The notes under the pieces were generated by a model. It searched no databases, was not told the origin of the DNA, and was given only the letters and a program-made list of their open reading frames with translations. From Bradyrhizobium diazoefficiens USDA 110 (GTDB lineage: Bacteria; Pseudomonadota; Alphaproteobacteria; Rhizobiales; Xanthobacteraceae), in NCBI RefSeq assembly GCF_000011365.1, contig NC_004463.1, positions 6,930,001-6,994,000 of the forward strand: 64,000 bases of DNA. The letters are read 5' to 3'. Shown one piece after another: positions 35,595-45,331 of the stretch. The translations under genes and the position numbers were made by a program. Each line of letters begins with the position of its first letter. Position 1 is the stretch's first letter.

Positions 35595-37076
35595 TCAGTC
35601 CAGCTTGATCCAGACACCCTTCGTGTGCAGATATTCGTCGAGATGCTCGGTGCCGCCCTCGCGGCCATATCCGCTCATCTTGTAGCCGCCGAATGGCATG
35701 GCGGGATCCAGCGCGTGGTAGGTGTTCACCCACACCGACCCTGCGCGGAGGCTGCGAGAGATGACGTGGGCCTTGCTCACGTCGCGCGTGAAGACACCTG
35801 CCGCGAGCCCGTACGGCGTCGCATTGGCTCTTTCCACTGCCTCATCGAGGGTGTCGAACGGCAGTGCGGAAATAACCGGCCCGAAGATTTCGTCACGGGC
35901 GATCTGCATATCATCGGAGACGCCGGCGAACACGGTCGGCTCGACGAAGTTACCCTTCGCAAGATTCCCCTCCCTCACGCGCCGGCCGCCGGCCACCACC
36001 TTCGCGCCCTCCTCGCGCCCGCTTTGCAGGAAGCCCTCGACCTTGTCGAGCTGTCGCTGGGAAACGAGAGGTCCGATCTCCGTCGTCGGATCCGCGCCAT
36101 CGCCGATCTTCAGGGCCGAGGCGAACTTCCCGAGCCGCTCGACCAATTCATCATGGATTTTACGCTCCACGAACAGGCGCGAGCCGGCGATGCAGATCTG
36201 ACCCGAATTGGCGAATGCGGCCATCGCGGCGATCGGCACGGCCTTGTCGAGATCAGCGTCGGCGCAGACGATGACCGGTGACTTTCCGCCAAGCTCGAGA
36301 GACACCCGCTTGAGGTTTCCGGCCGAAGCCCGGATGATCGCCTGGCCGGTCGCGGTGGAGCCGGTGAAGACGATCTTGTCGACATCGGGATGCTCGGCCA
36401 GCGGTGCGCCGGCCTCCACCCCGGTTCCGGTCACCACGTTGACGACGCCGGGCGGCACGCCGGCCTCGTTCATCAGATCCGCGATCAGCAGCGGCGTCAG
36501 CGGCGCCTCTTCCGACGGCTTGAGCACGATCGTGCAGCCGGTCGCGAGCGCGGGCCCGATCTTCCAGACCGATGCGGCCGTCGGCGCATTCCACGGGATG
36601 ATGGCGCCAACCACGCCGATGGGCTCCTTCCGGGTGAACGAGACGATGTCCCCCGGAAGCGAATTATCTACCGTCTGCCCATGGAGCGCGGTCGCCATGC
36701 CGGCGTAGTATCGCAGCATGCCGATCACGCGAAGCTTGTTTGCGCGCGTCCGGGCGATCGGCATTCCCATATCGGCCGTATCGGATTGGCTGATCTCCTC
36801 CCAGTGCTTCTCGAACAGGTCGGCGATACGCAGGAGCAGCGCCTGCCGCTCGAACGGCTTGAAACGGCTCCACGGTCCTACGAAAGCGCGTCGGGCCGCA
36901 GCGACCGCGACGCTGATGTCGGCCGCCTCGCCGCGCGGGACACGACCGATCACTTCGCCGGTCGCAGGATTGCGCGTCTCGAAGACCTTGCCCGAGCGGG
37001 CTTCCACCCACGCGCCATCGACGAACATCTTTCGGGCTCGGCCGTCGAGCGGAAATCGGATCTCAGCTTTCGTCAT
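35595..37076 (-). CDS. NAD(P)-dependent aldehyde dehydrogenase
   Basis: 493 residues, full length for the family. The catalytic Cys295 lies in NSGQICIAGSR, the general base Glu261 in SLELGGKSP, the oxyanion Asn163 in IPWNAP, and the cofactor loop is FTGSTATG. It oxidises an aldehyde intermediate to the acid. The neighbouring 3-hydroxyacid dehydrogenase and sugar ABC transporter suggest a semialdehyde or sugar-aldehyde substrate. Confidence 0.93.
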   Translation of the reverse strand: MTKAEIRFPLDGRARKMFVDGAWVEARSGKVFETRNPATGEVIGRVPRGEAADISVAVAAARRAFVGPWSRFKPFERQALLLRIADLFEKHWEEISQSDTADMGMPIARTRANKLRVIGMLRYYAGMATALHGQTVDNSLPGDIVSFTRKEPIGVVGAIIPWNAPTAASVWKIGPALATGCTIVLKPSEEAPLTPLLIADLMNEAGVPPGVVNVVTGTGVEAGAPLAEHPDVDKIVFTGSTATGQAIIRASAGNLKRVSLELGGKSPVIVCADADLDKAVPIAAMAAFANSGQICIAGSRLFVERKIHDELVERLGKFASALKIGDGADPTTEIGPLVSQRQLDKVEGFLQSGREEGAKVVAGGRRVREGNLAKGNFVEPTVFAGVSDDMQIARDEIFGPVISALPFDTLDEAVERANATPYGLAAGVFTRDVSKAHVISRSLRAGSVWVNTYHALDPAMPFGGYKMSGYGREGGTEHLDEYLHTKGVWIKLD

Positions 37077-37174
37077 CGTAGTACTCCTGTCTCAACAGAG
37101 GCGATGGACGGATGCCTCGCCGTTGTCTGATTTCGCGCTTTCATAGCGGTGATTCTTCGACTCGGGCAGGGCCT

Positions 37175-38086
37175 CTAGGCGGCCGGGTGCGGCTTCCGCA
37201 GGAAGCGCGCCAATTCCGGTATGTACGCCTCGCCGTGACCGCTCTCGACCACTGCCGCGATCGCGCCGGCAACGCCGTCCGCGATCGTCCTGGATGCGCC
37301 GGATGCGCTTGCCATGGTCCGGTAATAATCGATGTCTTTCAACGCATTGCCGATGAAGAACGGGACCGTGCCGACGTCGTCCGTCACGATGGCTGGCGTC
37401 ATACGCTGTAGCGCAGCGCCGGCCCCACCTCCTTTGGCGAGGACATCGACGAAAACCGCGGGATCGACGCCCGCATCGGCCGCCTGTGCGGCGGCTTCGC
37501 TGAGCAGCGCCATGAACCCGATCGACACATAGTTGTGGAGCAGCTTGAGCCGATGACCAAAGCTCACCGGCCCAACTCTTTCGACCCGCTCGGTGAAGGA
37601 TGCGAGGACCGCGCAGGCATTCTGAAAATCTGTTTCGTCGCCTCCAACCAGAAGGTTCAGCGCCCCATCTTCCGCATGCTTCGCCGTGCGGGTCATGGGC
37701 GCATCGAGGAAGGCCCCGCCGGCGGCGCGGACGGCCGCGGCCATCCGCAATGTCGATTCCGGCAATGCGGTCGAACAATCGACGATGATGGTTCCCTTGC
37801 GCAGCCGGGACAAGGCGCCCGCGTCACCGGTGAGAACCGCCTCGACCTGGGGCGAACCGGTGACGCAGAGGATGATGATGTCCGATGCTTCCGCTACGTC
37901 AGCAGGAGTCTTGCAGGCTGTGGCACCGAGTCCGACGAGATCGTCGACGGGCTGGTTGCCCGGGTGATCGAGAAACGCCAGGGGGAAGCGGCCCCGCGCC
38001 AGGACGTTCTTCGCGATGCCGTGGCCCATCAGGCCTACGCCGATAATTCCGACCCTCGTCACGGTGACCTCGTTCATCTCTTGCAT
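37175..38086 (-). CDS. NAD(P)-dependent 3-hydroxyisobutyrate dehydrogenase-like protein
   Basis: About 303 residues from Met at 38086 (alternatives 38077 and 38137). The Rossmann motif is VGIIGVGLMGHGIA. The usual substrate loop DxPVSGG is replaced by LDAPMTRTAKHAEDG, and the catalytic Lys is in HRLKLLHNYVSIGF. These beta-hydroxyacid dehydrogenases act on glycerate-, tartronate- or hydroxyisobutyrate-like acids. The variant substrate loop means the specificity may differ. It lies between the ABC ATPase and the aldehyde dehydrogenase in one transcript. Confidence 0.88.
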   Translation of the reverse strand: MQEMNEVTVTRVGIIGVGLMGHGIAKNVLARGRFPLAFLDHPGNQPVDDLVGLGATACKTPADVAEASDIIILCVTGSPQVEAVLTGDAGALSRLRKGTIIVDCSTALPESTLRMAAAVRAAGGAFLDAPMTRTAKHAEDGALNLLVGGDETDFQNACAVLASFTERVERVGPVSFGHRLKLLHNYVSIGFMALLSEAAAQAADAGVDPAVFVDVLAKGGGAGAALQRMTPAIVTDDVGTVPFFIGNALKDIDYYRTMASASGASRTIADGVAGAIAAVVESGHGEAYIPELARFLRKPHPAA

Positions 38087-38154
38087 GTCCGGTCGCCGGT
38101 GTCGTGCCCCACATGATCGTGTTGGGACAGCCGGCATATGCTGTGGCAGGCCGT

Positions 38155-39648
38155 CTAGTGGACGGCGGCGTACATGATCTGCTGCTCGGTTGCCTCGGCT
38201 GTCTTGATCTCTTCGACGATCTTGCCCCGCTTTGCGACCAGGATGCGGTCCGAGAGTGCCAGGACCTCGGGCAGGTAGGAGGAGATCACGACCACGGCGA
38301 GACCGTCGTCAGCCAGGCTATTGATGAACTGGTGGATCTCGACGATGGCGCCGACGTCGACACCGCGGGTCGGCTCGTCGAAGATGATCAGCCTGGGCTT
38401 CTGGATGAGCGACCGCGCGATGACGACCTTCTGCTGGTTGCCGCCGGAGAGTTCGATCACCCTGGCCTTTTCATTGATCGACCGAAGCTGAAGCCGCCCG
38501 GCCCATTGTCGCGCCAGCTCCTTCGCCTGTGTCATCGAGATCACGGACAGCGGGTTCGAGAAGCGCGAGAGCTCGCCCAGATGCAGGTTCTCGGCCACCG
38601 TCATTGTCTCGAAAAAACCGTCGAACTTGCGGTCTTCCGTGACGTAGACGATGCCCTCGCGGACCGCCATCCGCGGAACCCGGTAGCGGACCGATTTGCC
38701 GCGATACTTGATCTCGCCACCATGGAAGATGTCCCGCTTCAACACGCCAGCGACCACCTTCATCATTTCGGTGCGACCGGCGCCGATCAGCCCGAAGACA
38801 CCCGTCACCTGTCCTGCGAAGATAGAGAATGACGTGTTGCGGACCATCGTGCCCGAAGACAAATTCTCCACGCTGAGCACCCGTTCACCATACGGCCTGG
38901 GCGGGCGGCCGTGGTCGCCATGCAACGTCTCGGTCAGGTTTCGTCCGACCATTGCCTGGATGACCGTATCGCGCGTGAACGTCTCCTTGACATCCGATGC
39001 GACAAGCCGCCCGTCCCGGAGAATTGTAATGCGATCGGCCAACTGCATCGCCTCTTCAAGCGCGTGCGAAATGAAGATGATCGCGACCTTGTCGGCCACA
39101 AGACGCCGGATCAGGTTGAAGAAGTGCCGCTTCTCCTCCGGCGTGAGCGTCGCCGTCGGTTCGTCAAAGATGATCACCTTCGCCTTGTGATGAACGGCGC
39201 GCGCGATCTCCACCATCTGCTTTTGCGCCGCTCCGAGCTGCGAGACCTGTGCCGTGGGATCGACCTGGAATCCCATGCCAGCCAGGAATTGTCGGGCCTG
39301 GATGTAGAGTCCCCGCAGCCTATTGAACACCTTCTCCTCGCCTAGGTAGATGTTCTGCGCCACCGTCATCGACGGCACGAGATTGGTCTCCTGGTAGACC
39401 ATGACAACACCCTGCTTCAGGCCTTCGGCAGGCGTCGACAAATGCACCGGCGTCCCGTTCAGGAGCATCTCTCCGGACGTGAGCTTGTAGACGCCGGCAA
39501 GAACCTTCGTCAGCGTCGACTTGCCGGCACCGTTCTCGCCGAGAATGGCGTGAACCTCTCCCGGCGAAACGGCGAAATCGACTTCCTGGAAGGCGGGGAT
39601 CCTTCCAAACAGCTTCGTTCCGTTGCGGATTTCCAGAATGGGCTGCAT
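38155..39648 (-). CDS. Sugar ABC transporter ATP-binding protein (RbsA/MglA type)
   Basis: 497 residues from the ATG at 39648, 4 bases after the stop of the upstream propeller gene. Two nucleotide-binding domains are present. The first has the Walker A GENGAGKST, an LGAAQKQMVEIARA signature and VIIFDEPTATLT. The second has a degenerate Walker A (GLIGAGRTEM) and LSGGNQQKVVIARSL with IIFDEPTRGVDVGA. That is the standard layout for the CUT2 carbohydrate importers. It energises the two permeases of this operon. Confidence 0.93.
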   Translation of the reverse strand: MQPILEIRNGTKLFGRIPAFQEVDFAVSPGEVHAILGENGAGKSTLTKVLAGVYKLTSGEMLLNGTPVHLSTPAEGLKQGVVMVYQETNLVPSMTVAQNIYLGEEKVFNRLRGLYIQARQFLAGMGFQVDPTAQVSQLGAAQKQMVEIARAVHHKAKVIIFDEPTATLTPEEKRHFFNLIRRLVADKVAIIFISHALEEAMQLADRITILRDGRLVASDVKETFTRDTVIQAMVGRNLTETLHGDHGRPPRPYGERVLSVENLSSGTMVRNTSFSIFAGQVTGVFGLIGAGRTEMMKVVAGVLKRDIFHGGEIKYRGKSVRYRVPRMAVREGIVYVTEDRKFDGFFETMTVAENLHLGELSRFSNPLSVISMTQAKELARQWAGRLQLRSINEKARVIELSGGNQQKVVIARSLIQKPRLIIFDEPTRGVDVGAIVEIHQFINSLADDGLAVVVISSYLPEVLALSDRILVAKRGKIVEEIKTAEATEQQIMYAAVH

Positions 39649-39652
39649 GCGA

Positions 39653-40735
39653 TTACTCCGAGAGGGCCGTCGCCGGATCGCGGATTTCCAGGACCGAGTT
39701 CGAACCGCGGCTGGCGAGGTAGAGCGCGCCTGCGCATTCGGCGGCCGCCACGACACCATGCCGCGTGCCGTCCGCGCGGGAGTGGAAGGATCCGATGGGC
39801 GTCATGCTCGCGTCGCAATACGCTATCAGCCCATAAGACCGCGTGACCGAATAGGGCTTCAGGATGCCCATCTGCTTCAGCTGGCTTCCCTGCATCGGCT
39901 CCTTGAAGCTGCGTCCTGAATAGAGTGACGGGGCCACCCAGTGCTCTTCCGGCAGCTCGTTGACCATACGGGTCCTGTATTCATCCTCGCGCAGGATGAA
40001 CTCCACGAGCTGGTTGCGCACAGAATAGAAGGAAAGCCAAATGCCACCGGCAGCCGCGCGCGTCAGGCGTGCGGGATAGCCAGGCAGGCCGGTGACAAGC
40101 TCAACGGGCTTTCCAGCCGGAAGCGCCAGCGCAAGGACGCGGTGACGCAGACACTCGGAGACGAACACCTGTCCGTCTGATGCCGCCAATCCGGATGGCC
40201 ACCCCAATCCGGTCGCTGCGATCGTAACCCGGTCCTTGACGAGATCGACGACGACGACTGAGCCGGAAAGATCCTTCGTCATCAGCGCACGCCGCCAGTC
40301 GAGTGCACCGACATGTTTCGACCCGTTGCACACGGCGAGCGTCGACTCGTCCAGCCACGCGATCGCGGTCGGGCAATGCAGGACGTCACCAGAAGGCTGA
40401 ACCACCTTGCCGTCGAAGCGACCGCCCCGTACGATGAGTCCCTTGCGGTCCAGCCCGATCGCCAGCGCATCCCCGAGTCCAGCCATCGCCGAGATCGGGG
40501 CATCGAACCTTGCCATTGTCTCCGGACCTGAGGATGAGGTCGGCCGCAGACGGAGCAGCCCGGAGCCGCTCGAGGCAAAGAGGTTGGCACCGAGAGCCAC
40601 GAGGTTGTCGACCTGATCGACCTGGCAGAGGACCGGCGCGGCCTCGAGCTTCTGGTTCGACAGGAACGGGCCGTCGAGCACTGGCACCGTGACCGCGCCT
40701 TCGCGGCGCCCCAGCACTTTGTCGATCCATTTCAC
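39653..40735 (-). CDS. SMP-30/strictosidine-synthase-like beta-propeller protein
   Basis: 360 residues starting at a GTG that overlaps the stop of the interrupted permease-propeller gene (GTGA), so the two are translationally coupled. Repeated blades are visible (GLGDALAIGLDRKGLIVRG, LGWPSGLAASDGQVFVSEC, LPGYPARLTRAAAGGIWLSF). The LPGYPARLTRA block matches the LPGYPDNINRA block of the upstream fusion. Propellers of this family act as lactonases or hydrolases on sugar lactones. No signal peptide is visible. A paired propeller in a sugar-uptake operon suggests processing of a lactone form of the substrate. Confidence 0.72.
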   Translation of the reverse strand: MKWIDKVLGRREGAVTVPVLDGPFLSNQKLEAAPVLCQVDQVDNLVALGANLFASSGSGLLRLRPTSSSGPETMARFDAPISAMAGLGDALAIGLDRKGLIVRGGRFDGKVVQPSGDVLHCPTAIAWLDESTLAVCNGSKHVGALDWRRALMTKDLSGSVVVVDLVKDRVTIAATGLGWPSGLAASDGQVFVSECLRHRVLALALPAGKPVELVTGLPGYPARLTRAAAGGIWLSFYSVRNQLVEFILREDEYRTRMVNELPEEHWVAPSLYSGRSFKEPMQGSQLKQMGILKPYSVTRSYGLIAYCDASMTPIGSFHSRADGTRHGVVAAAECAGALYLASRGSNSVLEIRDPATALSE

Positions 40736-42860
40736 GAGCGGTGGCCCCAATAGCTGTCCACACCGCAGAACGCGGGGTCGGCTCCCTCCAGCCGGTATGT
40801 CCCCATCCTGTTGTTGAAGATTCCGCAGAGATAAAGCACGCCCTTGTGCTCGCGCATCGAGGTGATCATGGGATGCTTCTGACCGCCCTGATCCCAATAG
40901 CTTTCGAGGATCTCGCCGCGCTCGTTGAACTTGAGAACACAACCGGTGTTCAAATTCGGCATCAGCCAGGCATCTTCGGAGCACCGCCGCGACATCCTCT
41001 TGCGGAAGCCCGGCATCTCGAGCGACAGGTCGAGCGCCGGTGTACGCATCCCCATCAAGGCCAGCCAGAGCACCCGTCGGACGCGCGATTGATGTTGTCG
41101 GGGTAACCGGGAAGGTTCGGAATGACGACCTCCACCTCGCCCTTCTTCGGTCCATCGAAATAGTACCGACTGATCCGGCAAGCCCAGCTTTCCGCGAAGA
41201 GCAGGGATTCGTTGTCGTAGGACATGCAGATGCCGTTCGGAAACACCAGGTTCTTCAGAACGGTTCGGGTCCTTCTGGTCTTCGGGTCGTAGCGGATGAT
41301 ACGGCCGTTGCCGCGACTCTCGAGCGCGTCCGAATACCAGTCGTGCATCTCGAATCGCGTCGTCGCCTCGCTGAAATAGATCGTGCCATCGGGCGCGATG
41401 TCGAGATCGTCCGCGAGCTTCATGTTGGAATCGTCGATGATCGACAGCAGGCTCCGGTTCGTCTCCGCGGTCAGCCGGCGCACCGTGCCGTTCATCTCAA
41501 CCTGATAGAGGCCCATTCCCGCGACGCAGATGTTGAGATGTCCCTGGCGATCGAGCGCCATCCCCAGCGGCGAGCCGCCGATATGCGCCAGCACCTCCCA
41601 GCGCTGATAGTCGGGCGGAAGCCAGCGCGCGATGTCGCCGTGACGGCTGCCTGTGTAGAGGTTGTCGTGACGATCGAAGATGACGTCCTCGGCTCCCTCC
41701 AGAATGCCAAGGCCGATGACGCCGACGTCGCGCAGCCTGTCGTTCGGTGCCATGGCGCCGGCGCCCAGGTCCGTCGGGATGGGGTCGGGCATGCGGGCAT
41801 AGGCCGGGGAAATGTAGACGCTCCGCAGCAGCTTGTGGCGGTTCTTGACCCAGCGCACGTCAAGGAAGACGGCGGCGACAAGGATCAGACCCAGCACGAG
41901 GTCGGCCCCGGGGCCGGAGATCGCGAGCGCGAGGAAGCTGTTCGACAGGAGCAGCACGAAAACGGCCCCCATGATCGCCTTGGAGACCGTGCCCCGCCCA
42001 CCACCAAGCGAGATGCCGCCCAGCACAGTGGCCGTGAGCGCCTGCAGCTCGAGTCCCGCCCCGACGTCCGACGCCGCGCTTCCGATCCGGCTTGCGAACA
42101 GGAATCCGGACAGGGCGACGAGGGTGCTGCAGCAAACATAGGCGCTGAAGATCGTCCAGCGAACATTGATGCCGGCATTGTAGGCCGAACGGCGCGCCCC
42201 ACCGACGGCGAGTAGATGCCAGCCATACCGTGTGCGCGAGAGCACCACGTGAACGCCGATTGCGATGGCGGCCGTGATCAGGAAGGAGACCGGCGCCAGC
42301 CCGATATTCGCGGTGCCGAGATATTCAAACGCGGCGGAGTCGGACATGTTGGTCACAATCGCCGTCGAGAACTCGGGAAAGACGATCTCGAACAACGATC
42401 GGAAGATGATGAGGGTGACCAGTGTCGTGAGGAACGCCCGCATCCTGACATAGCCGACAAGCAGCCCGTTCAAAGCACCGCATGAGGCTCCGACAGCCAG
42501 TGTGGCAATGAGACCAGTACCAGCGCTCCATCCCTCGACATTCATGCCGATCAGGGACATCAGCACGGACAGCGCGAAAACCGAGCCGACGGACAGATCG
42601 ATTCCGCCCGACATCATCACGATCGTGAGGCCGAGAACGATCAGCCCAAACTCCGCAAACTGGCGCGCGAGGTTTCCGAGCGTGGTCCATTCGAAGAAGT
42701 GCGGAACGAACGGCCCCAGACCGAACACGAGCAGCGCCAGCGCCAGGAACGGGATGGCGCTGTCGACCCACTTCTTGGTGAGGACCTCCCCGATCACGTG
42801 ATCGGGGAGGAGCTTGTACCGCCAGCGAACGATATCGGTCGAAAAACTCATCTCGCTCAT
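40732..42860 (-). pseudogene. ABC permease fused to a strictosidine-synthase-like beta-propeller, interrupted by a frameshift
   Basis: From 42860 leftward a CUT2-type permease of about 330 residues (DHVIGEVLTKKWVDSAIPFLAL, GGIDLSVGSVFALS, LGGISLGGGRGTVSKAIMGA) runs without a stop into a beta-propeller (SVYISPAYARMPDPIP..., GLGILEGAEDVIFDRHDNLY, VFPNGICMSYD). The frame stops at 41055. Just before this, near 41067-41074, one base appears to be missing, because the propeller continues in another frame (WLALMGMRTPALDLSLEMPG...) to a stop at 40732. The intended protein would have about 709 residues. The N-terminal permease is still translatable, so transport may survive. Confidence 0.8.
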
Positions 42861-42902
42861 TCCCTGCGCTCGCCGGCCTGGGGCCGTAGCGCGACATGCC
42901 TC

Positions 42903-43916
42903 TTACTTGAGCTCGTCGAGCGTCCAGCAGTTGCGGCCGGTCGCATTGTTCTTGTCGACCCGCGTCACCGGCCCGAAGAACACGTCCTTGACGGCAGCCG
43001 CCTTGCGGTTGCCTTGCAGCAACTCGGATATCTGGCCTGCCGCGATCTCGCCCTGGATGTCGGCGTGGAAGTTGTAGACGACGGTCAGGAGCCCCTTCTT
43101 GATGCTGTCGCAACCGGTCTGGCTTCCTGCGCCATTCGTGACGATCGTGACCTGCCCGGTCTTGCCTGCGGCTGCCACGGCTGCTCCGGCGCCTACCTCG
43201 GCGTTGTCCCAGATGCCCATCACGCCGCAGAGATCGGGATGCTGCTGGAGAACCGTCGCATTGATCTGGCGCGCCTTGTCGGAGTCGTAATTGGCGGCCT
43301 GATCGGAGACGAGCTGAAGGTCGGGATTGGCGGCCAGCACCTCGTTGATGCCCTGGCGCATGTAGATGTTGGCCGCGCCGGTCTCCACGCCGGCGAGCCA
43401 GACGACCTTGGTGGACGGGCCCTTGCCCTTGGCGCACGCCTTGGCGAGTTCGCCCATCTCGAGCCGGCCCATCTCGATCCAATCGTTGCCCACGTAGGAA
43501 TCCGTCTGGGTCGCCGACTGCATGTTGACCTGAAGCACCGGAATTCCAGCCTCCTGAGCCTGCTTCAACTGGCGCGCATAAGTCTGCACGTCCGGATTCT
43601 GCACAATCAGCAGATCGGGTTTCTCGGCGATCGCGCCGGTCAGTGCGCGAATGCCCGCCTCCGTGTTCATGTTGGGATCGCGAACTTCGAGCGTAAAGCC
43701 ATAGCGTTGAGCATGCCGCTGCCATACCGTCACCCAGGCCTGGTTGAGGTCGAAGCCCTGGGAGATCGGAACGAAGATCACCTTCTTGCCCTTGAGGGCC
43801 TTCAGATATGCCTCTCTGCCGACCTGCTGCACCTCGGCGCCGATGCCCGGCGCTGCCGCTGCAAGGCCCCCGAGCACGAGGCCGGTCAACAGCAATTTTC
43901 GCAGAACTGAAACCAT
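42903..43916 (-). CDS. Periplasmic sugar-binding protein of an ABC transporter
   Basis: 337 residues from the ATG at 43916, with GGGAGG just upstream (43921-43926). A signal peptide (LLLTGLVLGGLAAAAPGIGA) precedes a type-1 periplasmic binding fold: GKKVIFVPISQGFDLNQAWVT, ALTGAIAEKPDLLIVQNPD, GIPVLQVNMQ and GVMGIWDNAEVGAGAAVAAAG. This is the ribose/xylose-binding type that partners RbsA-type ATPases. It would deliver the operon's unknown sugar to the two permeases. Confidence 0.9.
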   Translation of the reverse strand: MVSVLRKLLLTGLVLGGLAAAAPGIGAEVQQVGREAYLKALKGKKVIFVPISQGFDLNQAWVTVWQRHAQRYGFTLEVRDPNMNTEAGIRALTGAIAEKPDLLIVQNPDVQTYARQLKQAQEAGIPVLQVNMQSATQTDSYVGNDWIEMGRLEMGELAKACAKGKGPSTKVVWLAGVETGAANIYMRQGINEVLAANPDLQLVSDQAANYDSDKARQINATVLQQHPDLCGVMGIWDNAEVGAGAAVAAAGKTGQVTIVTNGAGSQTGCDSIKKGLLTVVYNFHADIQGEIAAGQISELLQGNRKAAAVKDVFFGPVTRVDKNNATGRNCWTLDELK

Positions 43917-43954
43917 GATGTCCTCCCGTTTTGTAATCGCTTGAGGCGTTCGCC

Positions 43955-44953
43955 CTAGATATCGCCACTCTGCGAGGTCTGTTCGTCGCGCGGATTGAGC
44001 AGCGCATCGATCGCCAGAGCACCGAGCAGGATCACGCCCTTGATGAGGTTCTGGGCCGTGAAGCTGATGTTGAGGATCGTCATGCCGTTGGTGAGAACGC
44101 CGACGAGGATCGTTCCCACGATCACGTTGCGGACACCTCCCTGCCCGCCGCTGAGGCCAATGCCACCAAGCACGACGACGAGAAGCACATCGTAGATCAG
44201 CGTCGAGTTGTACAGGCGCGTGTTGATGCCGGAGACCACCGCGCACATCAGGATGCCCGACAGAAACGCAATCAGGGCGCTGGCGGCATATTGCGAGATG
44301 ATGACCGGCCGGGCCGGCAATCCCATGGTGCGCGCGGCGAAAGGATTGTCGCCGGTCGCGTAGATGAACCGCCCGAAGCGGGTCTTCCGCAGGAACAGGG
44401 CCACGAGTCCAGCCAGCACCGCCGCCACGCAGACCGAGACGGGAACGCCGGCGATCGTCCCTGTTCCGAGGAACGTGAACCAGCCGTGCCCCGTCGGAGC
44501 ATAGACCACGTCCGACTTGAAGACGATTCGCCCCGCGCCGTAGACCACCGATGCGAGGCCGAGGGTCGCAAAGATCGGCGGCACGTCCGCCACCGCGACA
44601 AGCGTTCCGGTGCCGACGCCGACAAGAATGACGAGCAGCCCGCCAACCACCAGTGCCCAGCCAAACGGCAGGCCGGTGGTCGACAGCCAGATGCTGAACG
44701 CAACGCCGATCACCATCACCGCGATCATGGTCAGGTCGATGCCGCGCCCGACGACGACCAGCGCCATGCCGACCGCAAGGATGCCGAGCGTCGCGACGTT
44801 GTTCAGCAGCGTGAGGATGTTCCCGGCGGTGAGAAACCTGGGCAGGAAGATCGAGAAAGCCGCGATCAGGACGAGCGTGATGCAGAAGATGACCTCCTCC
44901 TGCGTCAGCCTGAACGATGGAATTCCACGCACCAGATGCTCCGAGCGGCTCAT
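43955..44953 (-). CDS. Sugar ABC transporter permease (CUT2 family)
   Basis: 332 residues with about nine membrane helices. The conserved VGRGIDLTMIAVMVIG and VVLGGIGLSGGQGGVRN elements mark RbsC-like permeases. It is the first gene of the leftward operon and lacks the propeller fused to the second permease. The two permeases probably form a heterodimer. Confidence 0.92.
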   Translation of the reverse strand: MSRSEHLVRGIPSFRLTQEEVIFCITLVLIAAFSIFLPRFLTAGNILTLLNNVATLGILAVGMALVVVGRGIDLTMIAVMVIGVAFSIWLSTTGLPFGWALVVGGLLVILVGVGTGTLVAVADVPPIFATLGLASVVYGAGRIVFKSDVVYAPTGHGWFTFLGTGTIAGVPVSVCVAAVLAGLVALFLRKTRFGRFIYATGDNPFAARTMGLPARPVIISQYAASALIAFLSGILMCAVVSGINTRLYNSTLIYDVLLVVVLGGIGLSGGQGGVRNVIVGTILVGVLTNGMTILNISFTAQNLIKGVILLGALAIDALLNPRDEQTSQSGDI

Positions 44954-45331
44954 GTTCCGGTCAACCGTTTCCGGCTTCGGAGGCGCGACCGGGCCGAGCC
45001 CTCGCGCAGGATTGACTGCTCGCGATCATCGTTGTTTCCCCGCCTGCAATAGGCTCTTCTTGGTGGGCAAGATGAGCGAGGTCTCCCCGCCTCATGCAAG
45101 GCGCTTTTTCTGACCCCCTGTTTCGTTTTTCTGATCCTCCGACATTTTGACGCTCACACCGGCAGTGTCGTCGAGATCTCGGCCGTTGAGAAAAACTGAC
45201 ACCCCCGTCAGAAATACTGCGCTTCGCCGGCATTGCCTCGGCGCTTCGCCTACTTGAAGATCGAAACGCGATCGGCGCCTCGACCAATCACAACGAAACA
45301 GAGCCGATTTCACCTGACAGGGAGGTAAAGT
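44954..45331. promoter_or_regulatory. Divergent intergenic region upstream of the sugar operon
   Basis: 378 bases between the first permease gene and the rightward NTF2-like gene. Both promoters must lie here. The 12-base element TTTTTCTGACCC / TTTTTCTGATCC occurs twice in tandem around 45107-45138. I did not find a convincing -35/-10 pair or LysR T-N11-A site by eye. Confidence 0.45.

Noticed and set aside
41040..42215. 391-codon rightward ORF antisense to the permease-propeller gene
   Set aside because: The opposite strand encodes a recognisable permease and propeller. This frame is Arg/Asp/His-rich without domains.
42699..43910. 403-codon rightward ORF
   Set aside because: Antisense to the sugar-binding protein; composition typical of shadow frames.
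42325..44022. 565-codon leftward ORF across the binding-protein gene
   Set aside because: It is another frame of the same strand. The correct frame encodes a signal peptide and a complete periplasmic binding fold.
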